DNA from: Acholeplasmataceae bacterium
Lineage (GTDB): Bacteria; Bacillota_I; Bacilli_A; ML615J-28; CAG-698
Length of the DNA: 42,449 nt
Reading direction: 5' to 3'
Assembly (NCBI GenBank): GCA_012718985.1
Contig: JAAYBG010000007.1
Span: 1 to 42,449 of the forward strand
The notes below the pieces were generated by a model. The model worked only from the letters and a program-made list of their open reading frames with translations. It had not been told where the DNA came from and searched no databases. Position numbers and translations under genes: made by a program. The first letter of the stretch is position 1, and every line of letters begins with the position of its first letter. This document shows positions 16,687 through 26,545 of this stretch, piece by piece.

Positions 16687-18294
16687 TTAACCTCTTATTC
16701 CTAATAATCTTAATATATCACCAAATGTTACCACGATCATTAATCCAAATAATAGCAGCATGGTAATGGTAATCAATGCTACCTCAACCTTTTGATTTGG
16801 TTTTTTCTTTGTAATTGCCTCATAAGCTAAAAAGAGAAGTCTTCCTCCATCAAGTGCAGGGATTGGCAACAAATTAAGTAGCCCTATATTAACGCTTAGT
16901 AACCCCGTCAAATTAAGAATTGGGGCTATTCCTTGAGAAGCCACATTTTTTGTTAGACTGAAAATACCAACAGGTCCGGATAAGTTTTGAATACCCACAT
17001 CCCCACTAAACAATAAATCAAAGGTATCGATAATTGCCGTAAATGATGCTAGAGTTCTTTTTCCACTATAACTAAAACTCTTGATTAAAGAAAATTTATA
17101 GGTTGGAGAAATTCCCATCGCCACTTTAACTGCCGGAATTGCTTCACCAGAAGTAGTCGTTTGCTTTTCCAATAAAGTCTTACTGTATGGTTTGATTTTT
17201 ATTTCCTTTTCCTTGCCTTCACGTATTACTTTTAAACGCAACCAATTTTCTTCTTCACCACTATAATTTTCAAAGACGTGGTAAACATCTCCCCAAGAAG
17301 TTACCGCTTGCCCCTCAATTTCAACAATTTGATCGCCAGCCAACAACTCAACATTATTTGCCAGATTGTTTTCTACTTTAGATACCAGCAATACGACTAC
17401 TTTATTAGTAATGGTATAATCTCCAACAAATCCACCATTATATACATATACAGCCGGTGTTAAGGTTGTTGTTTTTTCCGCATTATCACGAAGATAGGTT
17501 ACTTTTATCAATGATAATTCACCTAAAGCTTGGTAATCATCCATAAACTGAGAAATATCTTCCCAGACTTTAACTTCCTGAACAATGGTACTACTTTCAA
17601 GTTTGATGATTTCATCTCCATCTCGCAACCCAGCAATATATGCTGGTGTTTCTTCAGTCAAATTATCCACTACAGAAGAATCATAATTGGCAAATCCTTG
17701 AATTAAACCCGCTAAAAAGAATACAACAAGAGCGAGTAGAAAATTCATTAATGGTCCCCCAAACATAACCATCGCTCTTTCTCTTTTTGTTTTCGCATTA
17801 AGAGTTCTGTTATATGGAGCGATTTGAAACTCGCTTTTCTTTTCGTAAATTATTGCTTGAGGATCAACTGGATACTTGGTAATCATCTCCCCATCGACAA
17901 CTTCCATATAAAGAAAACCGGTTTCTTCAGGATCAAAAATATCATAACTAATAATTTTATAGATTGGATAATCTATTTTTATATCCTCTACATCTAGATA
18001 AAATCCAGTAATTTTTCCGTCTTCAATTTTTAATTTAATGGTCTCTCGATTTTTAAAAGGATCATTTTCTAATTCCTCCCCTGCAATCGCACAAAGACCA
18101 CCAATGGGAAATGCTCTAATGGTATACAGAGTTTCTCCCTTTTTCTTTTTCCATATAATAGGTCCCATACCAAAAGCAAATTCACGACATAAAATGTTCG
18201 CTCTTTTAGTAAAGAAATAATGCCCACCTTCATGAACTAAAACGATAACTCCTAAAACAAAAACAAATGCAATTAAACCAATAATATAATCCAC
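16687..18294 (-). CDS. rseP: RseP/RasP site-2 intramembrane metalloprotease
   Basis: 535 residues. Zinc motif HEGGH at 21-25 in the first membrane helix; second metal site NLLPIPALDGGRLLF near the C-terminus; four or so membrane segments; PDZ-like regions between (AYIAGLRDGDEIIKLE and LLAGDQIVEIEGQAV). The enzyme cuts membrane proteins such as anti-sigma factors and remnant signal peptides. It is longer than the roughly 420-450-residue Bacillus-type form because of an extra stretch at about 75-160 before the helix with GGPLMNFLLA. The start is GTG, one base of which is shared with the dxr TAG, with GAGGTGG just upstream; coupling to dxr is likely. Confidence 0.96.
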   Translation of the reverse strand: MDYIIGLIAFVFVLGVIVLVHEGGHYFFTKRANILCREFAFGMGPIIWKKKKGETLYTIRAFPIGGLCAIAGEELENDPFKNRETIKLKIEDGKITGFYLDVEDIKIDYPIYKIISYDIFDPEETGFLYMEVVDGEMITKYPVDPQAIIYEKKSEFQIAPYNRTLNAKTKRERAMVMFGGPLMNFLLALVVFFLAGLIQGFANYDSSVVDNLTEETPAYIAGLRDGDEIIKLESSTIVQEVKVWEDISQFMDDYQALGELSLIKVTYLRDNAEKTTTLTPAVYVYNGGFVGDYTITNKVVVLLVSKVENNLANNVELLAGDQIVEIEGQAVTSWGDVYHVFENYSGEEENWLRLKVIREGKEKEIKIKPYSKTLLEKQTTTSGEAIPAVKVAMGISPTYKFSLIKSFSYSGKRTLASFTAIIDTFDLLFSGDVGIQNLSGPVGIFSLTKNVASQGIAPILNLTGLLSVNIGLLNLLPIPALDGGRLLFLAYEAITKKKPNQKVEVALITITMLLLFGLMIVVTFGDILRLLGIRG

Positions 18295-19451
18295 TAAGCC
18301 ACCTCATATGCTTGATAAACATCTTTTTTCACTTTTTTATCTATCTTTAATATCTTATCTAAAGTGATTGCCATCTCATTATTGTCTTGGTATTTTTCAA
18401 CCATTTCAAAAATGATTTTTTCAATATCAAGAAACCTTATTTTTTTCCTTATAAATAAATCAACCGCTGCTTCATTGGCTGCATTGTATACTGTAGGCAG
18501 TAATCCACCGCTTTTTCCTACTCGATATGCTAATTCCAACATAGGAAATCTTGAAAAATCCATTTCTTGAAAAGTTAAATTTTTTATGCTGGATAAATTC
18601 AGTTTTTTCAAATTCTCATTTTCTATATGACGAGGATAAGTCAATGCATACTGAATGGGTAACATCATATTAGGATATGACATCTGGGCAATGACAGAAC
18701 TATCATTATATTCTACCATCGAATGAATAATGCTTTCGGGATGAAGAATCGTTTTGATTTTCTCGTAAGGCATTTGAAACAAATGATGGGCTTCTATTAC
18801 TTCTAATCCTTTATTGACCATGGTTGCGGAATCGATAGTGATTTTCTTTCCCATAGACCAATTTGGATGCTGTAAGGCTTCTTCAACCGTAATATCAATT
18901 AGCTCTGCTCTGGTTTTGTTGCGTAAAGCTCCTCCGCTTGCAGTGATAATTAGATTGGCAACATCTTGTTTATTCCCTGATAAGAGGCATTGGTAAATAG
19001 CACTATGTTCACTATCAATTGGAAAAATATTCACCTTATACTGTTTGGCAAGGGTCATAACCAATTCTCCACCTACTACCAGTGTTTCCTTATTAGCCAG
19101 TAAAATATCTCTTTTCTTCTTAATAGCTGCAATTGTTGGTGCTAAACCCACGATTCCAACAAGTGCATTCACTAACAATCCTTCATCATCACCATAAGTA
19201 GCAACATCAATTAGCCCTTGCTCTCCATGGGAAAATTTAATCTGAGGATATTTTACTTGTAAATATTCTTTATCTTTCTGGCAAGCAACACTGACAAACT
19301 CCGGCTTAAATTCATCGATGATAGCAATAGCAGCATCGATATTATATCCTACCGATATTGCCTTTAAAGAATATTCTTTGCTATTTCTAATTATAGCCAA
19401 GGTTTGTTGTCCAATTGAACCACTTGCCCCTAGCAAAAATATATTTTTCAT
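18294..19451 (-). CDS. dxr: 1-deoxy-D-xylulose 5-phosphate reductoisomerase
   Basis: 385 residues, normal length. NADPH-binding LLGASGSIGQQTLAI at the start; substrate and metal motifs LANKETLVVGGELV, IDSEHSAIYQCL, ASGGALRNK, HPNWSMGKKITIDSATMVNKGLEVIEA (shown in the usual order), HPESIIHSMVEY and SYPNMMLPIQYAL. It converts DXP to MEP, the first committed step of the MEP isoprenoid pathway that also uses IspD at the left edge. GGGAG precedes the ATG, which is 1 nt after cdsA ends. It is followed without gap by rseP. Confidence 0.97.
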   Translation of the reverse strand: MKNIFLLGASGSIGQQTLAIIRNSKEYSLKAISVGYNIDAAIAIIDEFKPEFVSVACQKDKEYLQVKYPQIKFSHGEQGLIDVATYGDDEGLLVNALVGIVGLAPTIAAIKKKRDILLANKETLVVGGELVMTLAKQYKVNIFPIDSEHSAIYQCLLSGNKQDVANLIITASGGALRNKTRAELIDITVEEALQHPNWSMGKKITIDSATMVNKGLEVIEAHHLFQMPYEKIKTILHPESIIHSMVEYNDSSVIAQMSYPNMMLPIQYALTYPRHIENENLKKLNLSSIKNLTFQEMDFSRFPMLELAYRVGKSGGLLPTVYNAANEAAVDLFIRKKIRFLDIEKIIFEMVEKYQDNNEMAITLDKILKIDKKVKKDVYQAYEVA

Positions 19452-19452
19452 T

Positions 19453-20373
19453 TTAAGCTCCCATCAGTAATAATTCAGTTATTTGAACAATCAAGTAAAA
19501 CCAAATACCTGCATATAATAAACTATCGAAACGATCAAGAATACCACCGTGTCCTGGAAACAAATTAGAAAAATCTTTTATCTGATAGCCTCTTTTTATT
19601 TTTGAAGCGATTAAATCTCCTATTTGAACCGTAATCGATAAAAATGCTGATAATCCCAAAACCACTAATACAGTTAAGAAAATTTCATTTGCTTCTGGAT
19701 TTACGATTTTCATTAAAAAAGCCGTAGTTGTTCCGACTACAACACCTGCAATAGAACCTGCAATTGAACCTTCAATTGATTTTTTAGGACTTATTTCGGG
19801 ACATAATTTATGCTTGCCAAATTTGATACCAATGAAATAAGCAAACAAATCAGTAGCAACTACGATAGAATAAACATAGATAAAACTCTTTACTCCATTT
19901 AATTCAACCAATGTTTGATTCAGGTTGATCGGTTTTAAGTACCTAATACTCATCGCATAACCAAAAATCAAACCAGCATAAACCAAGCTGGCAAGACAGC
20001 CGAAAACCTCTTTGGTCGTTGTATGCGGTTTAAAAATTAATAATCCTAAGGTGATTGCACTAAATGTTAGGAAAGCTATTAATACATATAAATGATAAAT
20101 AAAATATTCATTGAAAAACCTTATCTCTCCTGATTCTTTAGTTGCTAGACAAGCGAGTGCAGTAATTACACCAGAAAATAATGGAACAAAATAGCGGAAT
20201 GTTTTCATCGATGATGATTTCTGATACATCATATTAATTAACTCATAGGTTCCTATGATACTAAAGGCAATCGCCACAGCAAAAAATCCCCACTCGGCAA
20301 TTGGATGGTCAATTACCGCTAAGGGTAATAAGGTAATAATCATGAAAAAAGCCGTTATTGTTCTTTGTTTCAT
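19453..20373 (-). CDS. cdsA: Phosphatidate cytidylyltransferase
   Basis: 306 residues with about eight hydrophobic segments. The C-terminal CDP-alcohol signature is clear: SPKKSIEGSIAGSIAG, then VQIGDLIASKIKRGYQIKDF and FPGHGGILDRFDSLL. It makes CDP-diacylglycerol from phosphatidate and CTP at the membrane, the branch point of phospholipid synthesis. The ATG overlaps the uppS stop (TAATG), with GGAGG inside the last uppS codons, so it is translationally coupled. The order uppS-cdsA-dxr-rseP-proS is the conserved Bacillota cluster. Confidence 0.97.
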   Translation of the reverse strand: MKQRTITAFFMIITLLPLAVIDHPIAEWGFFAVAIAFSIIGTYELINMMYQKSSSMKTFRYFVPLFSGVITALACLATKESGEIRFFNEYFIYHLYVLIAFLTFSAITLGLLIFKPHTTTKEVFGCLASLVYAGLIFGYAMSIRYLKPINLNQTLVELNGVKSFIYVYSIVVATDLFAYFIGIKFGKHKLCPEISPKKSIEGSIAGSIAGVVVGTTTAFLMKIVNPEANEIFLTVLVVLGLSAFLSITVQIGDLIASKIKRGYQIKDFSNLFPGHGGILDRFDSLLYAGIWFYLIVQITELLLMGA

Positions 20374-21086
20374 TAAAGTCCTCCAAAGCGACGATTACGC
20401 TTTTGATATTCATCGATAGCTTTATCCAAATCTCTTCTTCTAAAGTCTGGCCATAAAGTATCCGTAAAATACAATTCACTATAGGCAATCTGCCAAAGCA
20501 TAAAATTGCTGATTCTTATTTGGTTGCTTGTTCTAATCAACAAGTCGACCATAGGTAAATCCTTTGTATATAAATAATGGTAAAACAAATTTTCATCAAG
20601 ATCTTCGAGCTTAATTTTATTTTCTTTTACATCTATTGCTATCTTTTTAGCTGCGTTAACAATTTCATCTTTTCCCCCATAATCGAAAGCCAGTGTAAAA
20701 TGAATGTTATTATTTTCTTCTGTTTCTATTTCTAATTCTTTAATTTTCTTTAGAAGATCTGCTTTAAGATTATCTTTACGACCAATTACCCGAAATCTTA
20801 CACCATTATCACACATTGTCTTACGATAGGTTTCCAAAAACTGTTCGGGTAATTTCATCAAATAGTCAACTTCTTCTTTTGGCCTTGACCAATTTTCTGT
20901 ACTAAAGGCAAAAACAGTTAAGTACTCTATGCCAATTTGTTGGCAATATTTAATCGTATTAATTAAAGTCTGAACACCTTTTCGATGTCCTAGATTTCGT
21001 GACAATCCTCGTTTTTTTGCCCAGGTACCATTACCATCCATGATTATGGCAATATGTTTTGGCAATTTATCTTTTGTATTATCCAT
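20373..21086 (-). CDS. uppS: Undecaprenyl diphosphate synthase
   Basis: About 237 residues. Cis-prenyltransferase motifs: HIAIIMDGNGTWAKKRG, NLGHRKGVQTL, YLTVFAFSTENWSRPKEEV, FDYGGKDEI and DLLIRTSNQIRISNFMLWQ with YSELYFTDTLWPDF. It makes the C55 lipid carrier for wall precursors. The catalytic Asp of MDGNG is present, but the Arg that normally follows (DGNGRW) is Thr; the codon is a clear ACC. I start at the ATG at 21086, 8 nt after AGAAGG; a GTG at 21095 is also in frame. First gene of the envelope operon; two overlapping TATAAT-like boxes lie 12-30 nt upstream but no good -35 is evident. Confidence 0.95.
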   Translation of the reverse strand: MDNTKDKLPKHIAIIMDGNGTWAKKRGLSRNLGHRKGVQTLINTIKYCQQIGIEYLTVFAFSTENWSRPKEEVDYLMKLPEQFLETYRKTMCDNGVRFRVIGRKDNLKADLLKKIKELEIETEENNNIHFTLAFDYGGKDEIVNAAKKIAIDVKENKIKLEDLDENLFYHYLYTKDLPMVDLLIRTSNQIRISNFMLWQIAYSELYFTDTLWPDFRRRDLDKAIDEYQKRNRRFGGL

Positions 21087-21171
21087 CAATTTCACCTTCT
21101 ATCTATTATACATTATATTCGTGGTTTTTTCTAGTTATATTATATTTTAATTCAGTAAAAATTAAAAATGT

Positions 21172-21204
21172 TATAAAAAGAGCGCTTGATTTTATGAGCG
21201 CTCT
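21172..21204 (-). terminator. Terminator of pyrG
   Basis: AGAGCGCT / AGCGCTCT stem (21179-21186, 21197-21204; 10-nt loop) followed by TTTTTAT on the minus strand, 5 nt after the pyrG stop. Confidence 0.85.
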
Positions 21205-21208
21205 AAAT

Positions 21209-22810
21209 TTATTTTTGTTTTTTTATACAAGCTTCAAGAAATCCAACGAACAAAGGATGTGCTCGTTGTGGTCGTGATAAAAATTCAGGATGAAACTGAC
21301 AAGCGACAAACCAAGGATGAGCCACAATTTCCACTATTTCTACAAGGTTTGTTTGAGGATTTATTCCTGAAGCAATCATTCCAGATTTTTCTAAAACTTC
21401 TAAGTATTGATTATTGAGTTCATAATTATTACGATGGCGTTCTTTTATTTCTGTTTTCTGATAAGCGTGATAAGCGCGAGTATCTTTTTTAATCTTACAA
21501 TCATATAAGCCTAGACGCATGGTACCTATTAATGAAATATTCTTATATTGTTCTGGTAAATAATCAATGACTGGATCTTTCGCCTTTTCATCAAACTCGG
21601 TCGAATTGGCATTTTTCAAGCCAACAACGTTTTGCATATATTCAATAACAGCAATTTGCATCCCTAAACAAATACCAAAATAAGGGATTTTGTGTTTGCG
21701 AGCATAATTACATGCTAGAATTTTACCTTCAATTCCCCGAGGGCCAAAACCACTAGGAACTAAAATTCCATGTGCATTTTGCAATAATTCAGCTACATTT
21801 TCTGAATTTACCTTTTCAGAATTAATCCAGTCGATATTTATTTTTTTCCCAAAATAATAACCAGCATGTTTTAATGCTTCACTGATAGATAAATAAGCAT
21901 CGCGTAAATCTGTATATTTTCCTACTAACGCAATTTTAACTTCACCCTGTAATTTTTTAACCTTTTTAATTAATTCATTCCATTCTTTCATGTTTATAGG
22001 AGCTGTTTCAAATCTAAAATGATGGCAAATATACTGATCCACTTTCTGCTTTTCCAATTCGCAAACCATTTCATAAAGAATATTAACATCCTTGGCAATA
22101 ACAACAGCATCTCTATCAACATCACAGAACAAGGAAATTTTATCGCGATATCCGTTATCAATATCAACTTCCGAACGTAAAACTATCATGTCTGGTTGAA
22201 TTCCCAACGACCTTAATTCTTTTACACTATGTTGGGTCGGTTTTGTTTTTATTTCATTTGCAGAACGTAAAAAAGGAACCAATGTCGTATGAATATAAAA
22301 TGTGTTTTCATAACCGACTTCACGACGCCACTGTCTGATTGCTTCTAAAAAGGGTTGTGATTCAATATCACCAACAGTTCCACCAATTTCTGTAATGATA
22401 ACATCCGCCTGTGAATGTTCAGCAGCACTACGAATTTTATTTTTAATCTCATTAGTAACATGAGGAATTACCTGTACTGTACCACCATTATATTCGCCAC
22501 GTCGCTCTTTTTCGATAACTGTTTTATAAATTTTTCCAGAAGTAATATTGGAATCTTTTGATAAGTTTTCATCGATAAAGCGTTCATAATGGCCCAAATC
22601 TAAATCCGTTTCTGCGCCATCATCGGTCACAAAAACTTCTCCATGTTGGTAAGGACTCATTGTTCCTGGATCAACATTGATGTAGGGATCAAATTTTTGC
22701 ATAAAGACTTTCAAACCTCTATTTTTTAATAGTCTTCCTATACAAGATGCTGTAATCCCTTTTCCTAAACTGGAAACAACACCTCCAGTAACAAAAATGT
22801 ACTTTGCCAT
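21209..22810 (-). CDS. pyrG: CTP synthase
   Basis: About 533 residues. The N-terminal amidoligase domain has [40 protein letters not shown] and [17 protein letters not shown]. The C-terminal class I glutamine amidotransferase has [13 protein letters not shown], the nucleophile Cys in FGICLGMQ and the His of QFHPEF. It makes CTP from UTP, ATP and glutamine. I start at the ATG at 22810, 6 nt after GAGGAGG; the frame remains open 48 nt further upstream, but that part is the attenuator. Expression is probably controlled by the leader described at 22828-22919. It is separate from the uppS operon. Confidence 0.98.
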   Translation of the reverse strand: MAKYIFVTGGVVSSLGKGITASCIGRLLKNRGLKVFMQKFDPYINVDPGTMSPYQHGEVFVTDDGAETDLDLGHYERFIDENLSKDSNITSGKIYKTVIEKERRGEYNGGTVQVIPHVTNEIKNKIRSAAEHSQADVIITEIGGTVGDIESQPFLEAIRQWRREVGYENTFYIHTTLVPFLRSANEIKTKPTQHSVKELRSLGIQPDMIVLRSEVDIDNGYRDKISLFCDVDRDAVVIAKDVNILYEMVCELEKQKVDQYICHHFRFETAPINMKEWNELIKKVKKLQGEVKIALVGKYTDLRDAYLSISEALKHAGYYFGKKINIDWINSEKVNSENVAELLQNAHGILVPSGFGPRGIEGKILACNYARKHKIPYFGICLGMQIAVIEYMQNVVGLKNANSTEFDEKAKDPVIDYLPEQYKNISLIGTMRLGLYDCKIKKDTRAYHAYQKTEIKERHRNNYELNNQYLEVLEKSGMIASGINPQTNLVEIVEIVAHPWFVACQFHPEFLSRPQRAHPLFVGFLEACIKKQK

Positions 22811-22827
22811 ATGATTCCTCCTCATTA

Positions 22828-22855
22828 TATAAAAAAATCTTCCATAGGGAAGATT
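22828..22855 (-). terminator. pyrG attenuator (CTP-sensitive)
   Basis: On the minus strand AATCTTCC-CTAT-GGAAGATT followed by TTTTTTT forms an intrinsic terminator about 30 nt after the start site and just ahead of the pyrG Shine-Dalgarno sequence. The 5' arm is a pyrimidine tract (CUUCCCU) able to pair with a poly-G 5' end, as in the known Bacillus-type pyrG control. Confidence 0.85.
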
Positions 22856-22882
22856 CATTTTCTTATTGCGCGTTCTTTGGCG

Positions 22883-22919
22883 CCCTCATTATTATAGCAA
22901 ATTTTTTCCTGTAAATCAA
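22883..22919 (-). promoter_or_regulatory. pyrG promoter with GGGC start
   Basis: TTGATT (22914-22919), 17-bp spacer, TATAAT (22891-22896), then AATGA and GGGC, with the first G at 22885. A GGGC start permits reiterative G addition when CTP is low; the position relative to the -10 is right for transcription initiation. Confidence 0.85.
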
Positions 22920-23176
22920 GATATTTTTTTAATCTGTTTTTTATTTTGCTAGCTAGGACAATCACAAATGCTGATGTTAAGGCCTGATTATTAAATGTCT
23001 GTTGTGAAATATTGCTTTGTCACTCCCTAAACAAAAAAAGCAAAACCATACTTATCTGGTCTTGCTTATCCTCTGAATGATTATCCGTGGTGGTGAACAA
23101 AGTATTTTAACTACTTCCCTTGATAAAATTTGTATATTAGGAAGCATCTGTTTTTTAAAATTATAAAATTCAAATC
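22920..23176. other. Gap between ileS and pyrG
   Basis: Apart from the ileS terminator at 23032-23066 I see no open frame with a ribosome binding site, no tRNA and no clear structured RNA here. Confidence 0.6.
23032..23066 (-). terminator. Terminator of ileS
   Basis: On the minus strand AGCAAGACCA / TGGTTTTGCT (one G-U pair; 8-nt loop) followed by seven T. It lies about 110 nt beyond the ileS stop. Confidence 0.75.
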
Positions 23177-26100
23177 TTAGCGTAATTGTTTCAAACCAAT
23201 CTTCACATTTTCTCCATTGATATTGAATTCTTTTGATGATTCAATATCTTTATCAAAATGTACTGTGATTGCCAGAACATCTCGTTTAATACTATCGATA
23301 TTCTTTTCCATAATTTCTTTAATTTTATCATTACCAGAAACATAGATTTCAATGTAATCCATTACGTTGAAATCAGACTCTTTTCGCGTTGTTTGAATTT
23401 TACTGATAATTTCTCGAACAAAACCCTCTTCAATTAATTCTGGTGTCAATCTTATATCCATAACAACGGCTATATAATTATCAGATAACGCTGAAAATCC
23501 TTCTTGTTGGATAACTTCAATTTGTAGGTCTTCTTTGACTAATTCAACATCAATATCTTTCACTTTCAGCTTTAAACTACCTGTAGAGTCTAGTTCCCTT
23601 TTTGCTTGAACTCCATCTATTTCCAGTAATGCGCTCTTTATATCATTGATATATTTACCATATTTCGGACCAACAGTCTTAAAGTTTGGCTTAAAACTAT
23701 AAGATATGAATGAACTTATACTATCTGTAAATAAAACTTCTTTCACATTCAATTCTTCTTCAATAATCTCTACATAGAATTTTTCTAATGGTTTTGCCGT
23801 TTTCACATACATTTTGCTGATTGGTTGACGATTCTTTATATTACAATTATTTCTAACCGCTCGTCCCATTACAACAATATCTAATACTGATTCCATATTA
23901 TTCTCTAAATCCCTATCAATCCATTCTAAAACTGGAGTTGGATAATTGCATAGATGAATACTTTCTTTTGCTTTTTTATCGACACTTCTTACCAAATTTT
24001 GATAAATATCTTCAGTCATAAATGGAATCATCGGTGCAGCTACCTTAGCAATGGTTACTAGTGCTGTATACAAAGTCATATAAGCATTAATCTTATCTTG
24101 TTCCATTCCTTGAGCCCAGAAGCGTTCACGAGAACGACGAACATACCAATTACTCATTTCATCAACGAAATCTTGTAAGATTCTTGCTGTTTCAGTAATC
24201 TTATAGTTAGCAAGATTGTTATCTGCTTCTTTCACAACTGTATTTAGTTTAGATAATAGCCATTTATCCATTACTGAAAGTTGTTCGTATTTTAAATCAT
24301 ACTTCGTTGGATCAAATTGATCAATCTCTGCATATAGGACATAAAATGCATAGGTATTCCATAATGTCCTTAAGAATTTTCTTTGTCCTTCAACAACTGC
24401 ATCTTTATGGAAACGATTAGGAAGCCACGGAGCACTATTCTCATAAAAATACCAACGAATAGAATCCGCACCAAATTCAGCCAAGACTTCCATAGGATCA
24501 ACGGCATTTCCCTTTGATTTACTCATTTTTTGTCCGCTCTCATCCTGAACATGGCCTAAGACAATCACATTACGATATGGTGCTTTGTTGAAAACGAGTG
24601 TTGATATTGCTAGTAATGAGTAAAACCATCCTCTTGTCTGGTCAACAGCTTCCGATATGAAATCAGCAGGGAATTGCTCTTTAAACATTTCTTGATTTTC
24701 AAATGGATAATGCCATTGAGCAAATGGCATTGCCCCTGAATCATACCAACAGTCAATTACCTCTTCTACTCGATGCATTTCTTGCCCACATTTAGGACAA
24801 GTAATCGTTACAGCATCAATATATGGACGATGAAGTTCAATATATTCAGGACAGTTATTAGACATTTCTCTTAACTCGCTAATAGAACCAATTACATGTT
24901 TATGACCACATTGGCACTCCCAAACTGGAAGCGGAGTTCCCCAATAACGGTTACGACTAATACCCCAGTCTTGAATATTTTCTAACCAATCACCAAATCT
25001 CCCCTTACCAATGCTTTCAGGAATCCAGTTTATCGTATTATTGTTTCTAATCAAATCCTCTTTTACATCTGTCATCTTAATGAACCAAGATTCACGAGCA
25101 TAATAGATTAGTGGGGAAACACAACGCCAACAATGAGGATAGCTATGTTCATACTTGTAAACTTTAAATAACAGTCCCCGTTCTTTCAAATCTTTTAAGA
25201 TTAATTTATCAGCTTTCTTACAGAACATTCCCGCCCAATCGGTTTCTTCCGTTAATTCTCCCCGAGCATTGACATATTGCACCATTTTTAAACCGTATTT
25301 TTTACCAACATTATAGTCATCTTCACCAAACGCTGGAGCCATATGAACAATTCCTGTTCCATCTTCTAAGGTAACAAAATCACCACAGGTAACAAAAAAG
25401 GCATTCTTTGCTTTTTCACTAAAGTGAAATAGAGGTTCATAATATTTATACTCTAGGTCTTTTCCTAACATTTTTTCTAATACAAGATAATCGCTTTCTA
25501 GTACTTTCTCTAGCAAAGCTTCTGCCATATAATAGACTTCACCATTCTTTTTTGCTTTTACATAAGTCGTTGTAGGATTTACACAAAGCGCTACGTTAGA
25601 TGGTAGTGTCCAAGGAGTTGTTGTCCATGCAAGAAAATAGGCATTTTCCTCCTCCAATTTGAATTTAACAATAGCCGATTCTTCTTTTACATCTTTATAC
25701 CCCTGTGCTACTTCGTGAGATGAAAGCGGAGTTCCGCAACGAGGGCAATAGGGAGTAATCTTGTAACCTTTATATAATAATTTTCTATCCCAAACCTTTT
25801 TTAAACTCCACCAAACTGATTCAATATACTCATTATGGTAGGTAACGTAAGGATTTTCATTATCTACCCAATAACCTACAATATCAGAAAAATCTTCCCA
25901 CATTGCTTTGTATTTCCATACACTTTCCTTGCATTTTTCAATGAATGGGGCGATTCCGTATTCTTCAATTTGCTCTTTGCCATCAATTCCCAAAGATTTT
26001 TCTACTTCAATTTCTACTGGTAAGCCATGAGTATCCCATCCAGCTTTTCTTAATGCATAAGCTCCTTTCATAACATGGTATCGAGGTATCATATCCTTGA

Positions 26101-26290
26101 TTACTCTTGTTAGAACATGTCCTATATGCGGTTTTCCATTTGCTGTTGGTGGACCATCATAAAATGTATAATTTCTATTTCCTTCTTTTTCAGAAATACT
26201 CTTTTCAAAAATCTTATTTTCTTTCCAAAAATCCCGTACTGTTTTTTCTCTTTCAACAAAATTTAAATTTGTTGGTACTTTTTTATACAT
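23177..26290 (-). CDS. ileS: Isoleucyl-tRNA synthetase, long (type 2) form
   Basis: 1037 residues. Class I signatures HIGH (55-58, in TANGKPHIGHVLTR) and KMSKS (in SGQKMSKSKGNAVDP). Editing (CP1) domain includes AWTTTPWTLPSNVAL and GTGIVHMAPAFGEDDY; zinc-binding clusters TPYCPRCGTPL and ITCPKCGQEM. The length and the stretch YDGPPTANGKPHIGHV with ALRKAGWDTHGLPVE fit the eukaryote-like type-2 enzymes (about 1030-1050 residues) rather than the 910-940-residue type 1. The ATG follows GGAGGG. It stands alone behind a T-box leader and its own promoter, so it should be induced by uncharged tRNA(Ile). Confidence 0.97.
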   Translation of the reverse strand: MYKKVPTNLNFVEREKTVRDFWKENKIFEKSISEKEGNRNYTFYDGPPTANGKPHIGHVLTRVIKDMIPRYHVMKGAYALRKAGWDTHGLPVEIEVEKSLGIDGKEQIEEYGIAPFIEKCKESVWKYKAMWEDFSDIVGYWVDNENPYVTYHNEYIESVWWSLKKVWDRKLLYKGYKITPYCPRCGTPLSSHEVAQGYKDVKEESAIVKFKLEEENAYFLAWTTTPWTLPSNVALCVNPTTTYVKAKKNGEVYYMAEALLEKVLESDYLVLEKMLGKDLEYKYYEPLFHFSEKAKNAFFVTCGDFVTLEDGTGIVHMAPAFGEDDYNVGKKYGLKMVQYVNARGELTEETDWAGMFCKKADKLILKDLKERGLLFKVYKYEHSYPHCWRCVSPLIYYARESWFIKMTDVKEDLIRNNNTINWIPESIGKGRFGDWLENIQDWGISRNRYWGTPLPVWECQCGHKHVIGSISELREMSNNCPEYIELHRPYIDAVTITCPKCGQEMHRVEEVIDCWYDSGAMPFAQWHYPFENQEMFKEQFPADFISEAVDQTRGWFYSLLAISTLVFNKAPYRNVIVLGHVQDESGQKMSKSKGNAVDPMEVLAEFGADSIRWYFYENSAPWLPNRFHKDAVVEGQRKFLRTLWNTYAFYVLYAEIDQFDPTKYDLKYEQLSVMDKWLLSKLNTVVKEADNNLANYKITETARILQDFVDEMSNWYVRRSRERFWAQGMEQDKINAYMTLYTALVTIAKVAAPMIPFMTEDIYQNLVRSVDKKAKESIHLCNYPTPVLEWIDRDLENNMESVLDIVVMGRAVRNNCNIKNRQPISKMYVKTAKPLEKFYVEIIEEELNVKEVLFTDSISSFISYSFKPNFKTVGPKYGKYINDIKSALLEIDGVQAKRELDSTGSLKLKVKDIDVELVKEDLQIEVIQQEGFSALSDNYIAVVMDIRLTPELIEEGFVREIISKIQTTRKESDFNVMDYIEIYVSGNDKIKEIMEKNIDSIKRDVLAITVHFDKDIESSKEFNINGENVKIGLKQLR

Positions 26291-26305
26291 ACTTCCCTCC
26301 TATTT

Positions 26306-26540
26306 AATAAAAAAACTCCCACCCTAAAAAGGATGAAAGTTCGGATTTCATTATACCACCTTTTTACATACTGACATATGCTATCCTAATAACGGGGGAT
26401 ACCGGCACAGCTTACTATTTTCAGCCTGCAACTCCAGAGTGATTTTCATAAAGGCATACTTTTGCTAGTTTTCCACCACCACTAGCTCTCTAAAAATTTT
26501 TGCGGTTACTACTTTCTCTATCTTTGTCTTTCTTTTTACC
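26306..26540 (-). promoter_or_regulatory. T-box leader (tRNA-Ile) of ileS
   Basis: On the minus strand the order is: Stem I apex AGAGAGCTAGTGG...AAAACTAGC (26464-26493), specifier ATC followed by A (26442-26444; ATC = Ile) ahead of CTCTGGAGT, then the T-box region AAAAAGGTGGT (26355-26365) with UGGU. UGGU would pair with an ACCA tRNA end, i.e. discriminator A. The terminator is AACTTTCATCCT / AGGGTGGGAGTT (26314-26341, with G-U pairs) plus T run. The antiterminator alternative pairs AAAAAGG (26359-26365) with CCTTTTT (26326-26332). This is the classical transcription-attenuation T-box that reads uncharged tRNA(Ile). Confidence 0.92.
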
Positions 26541-26545
26541 TTATT

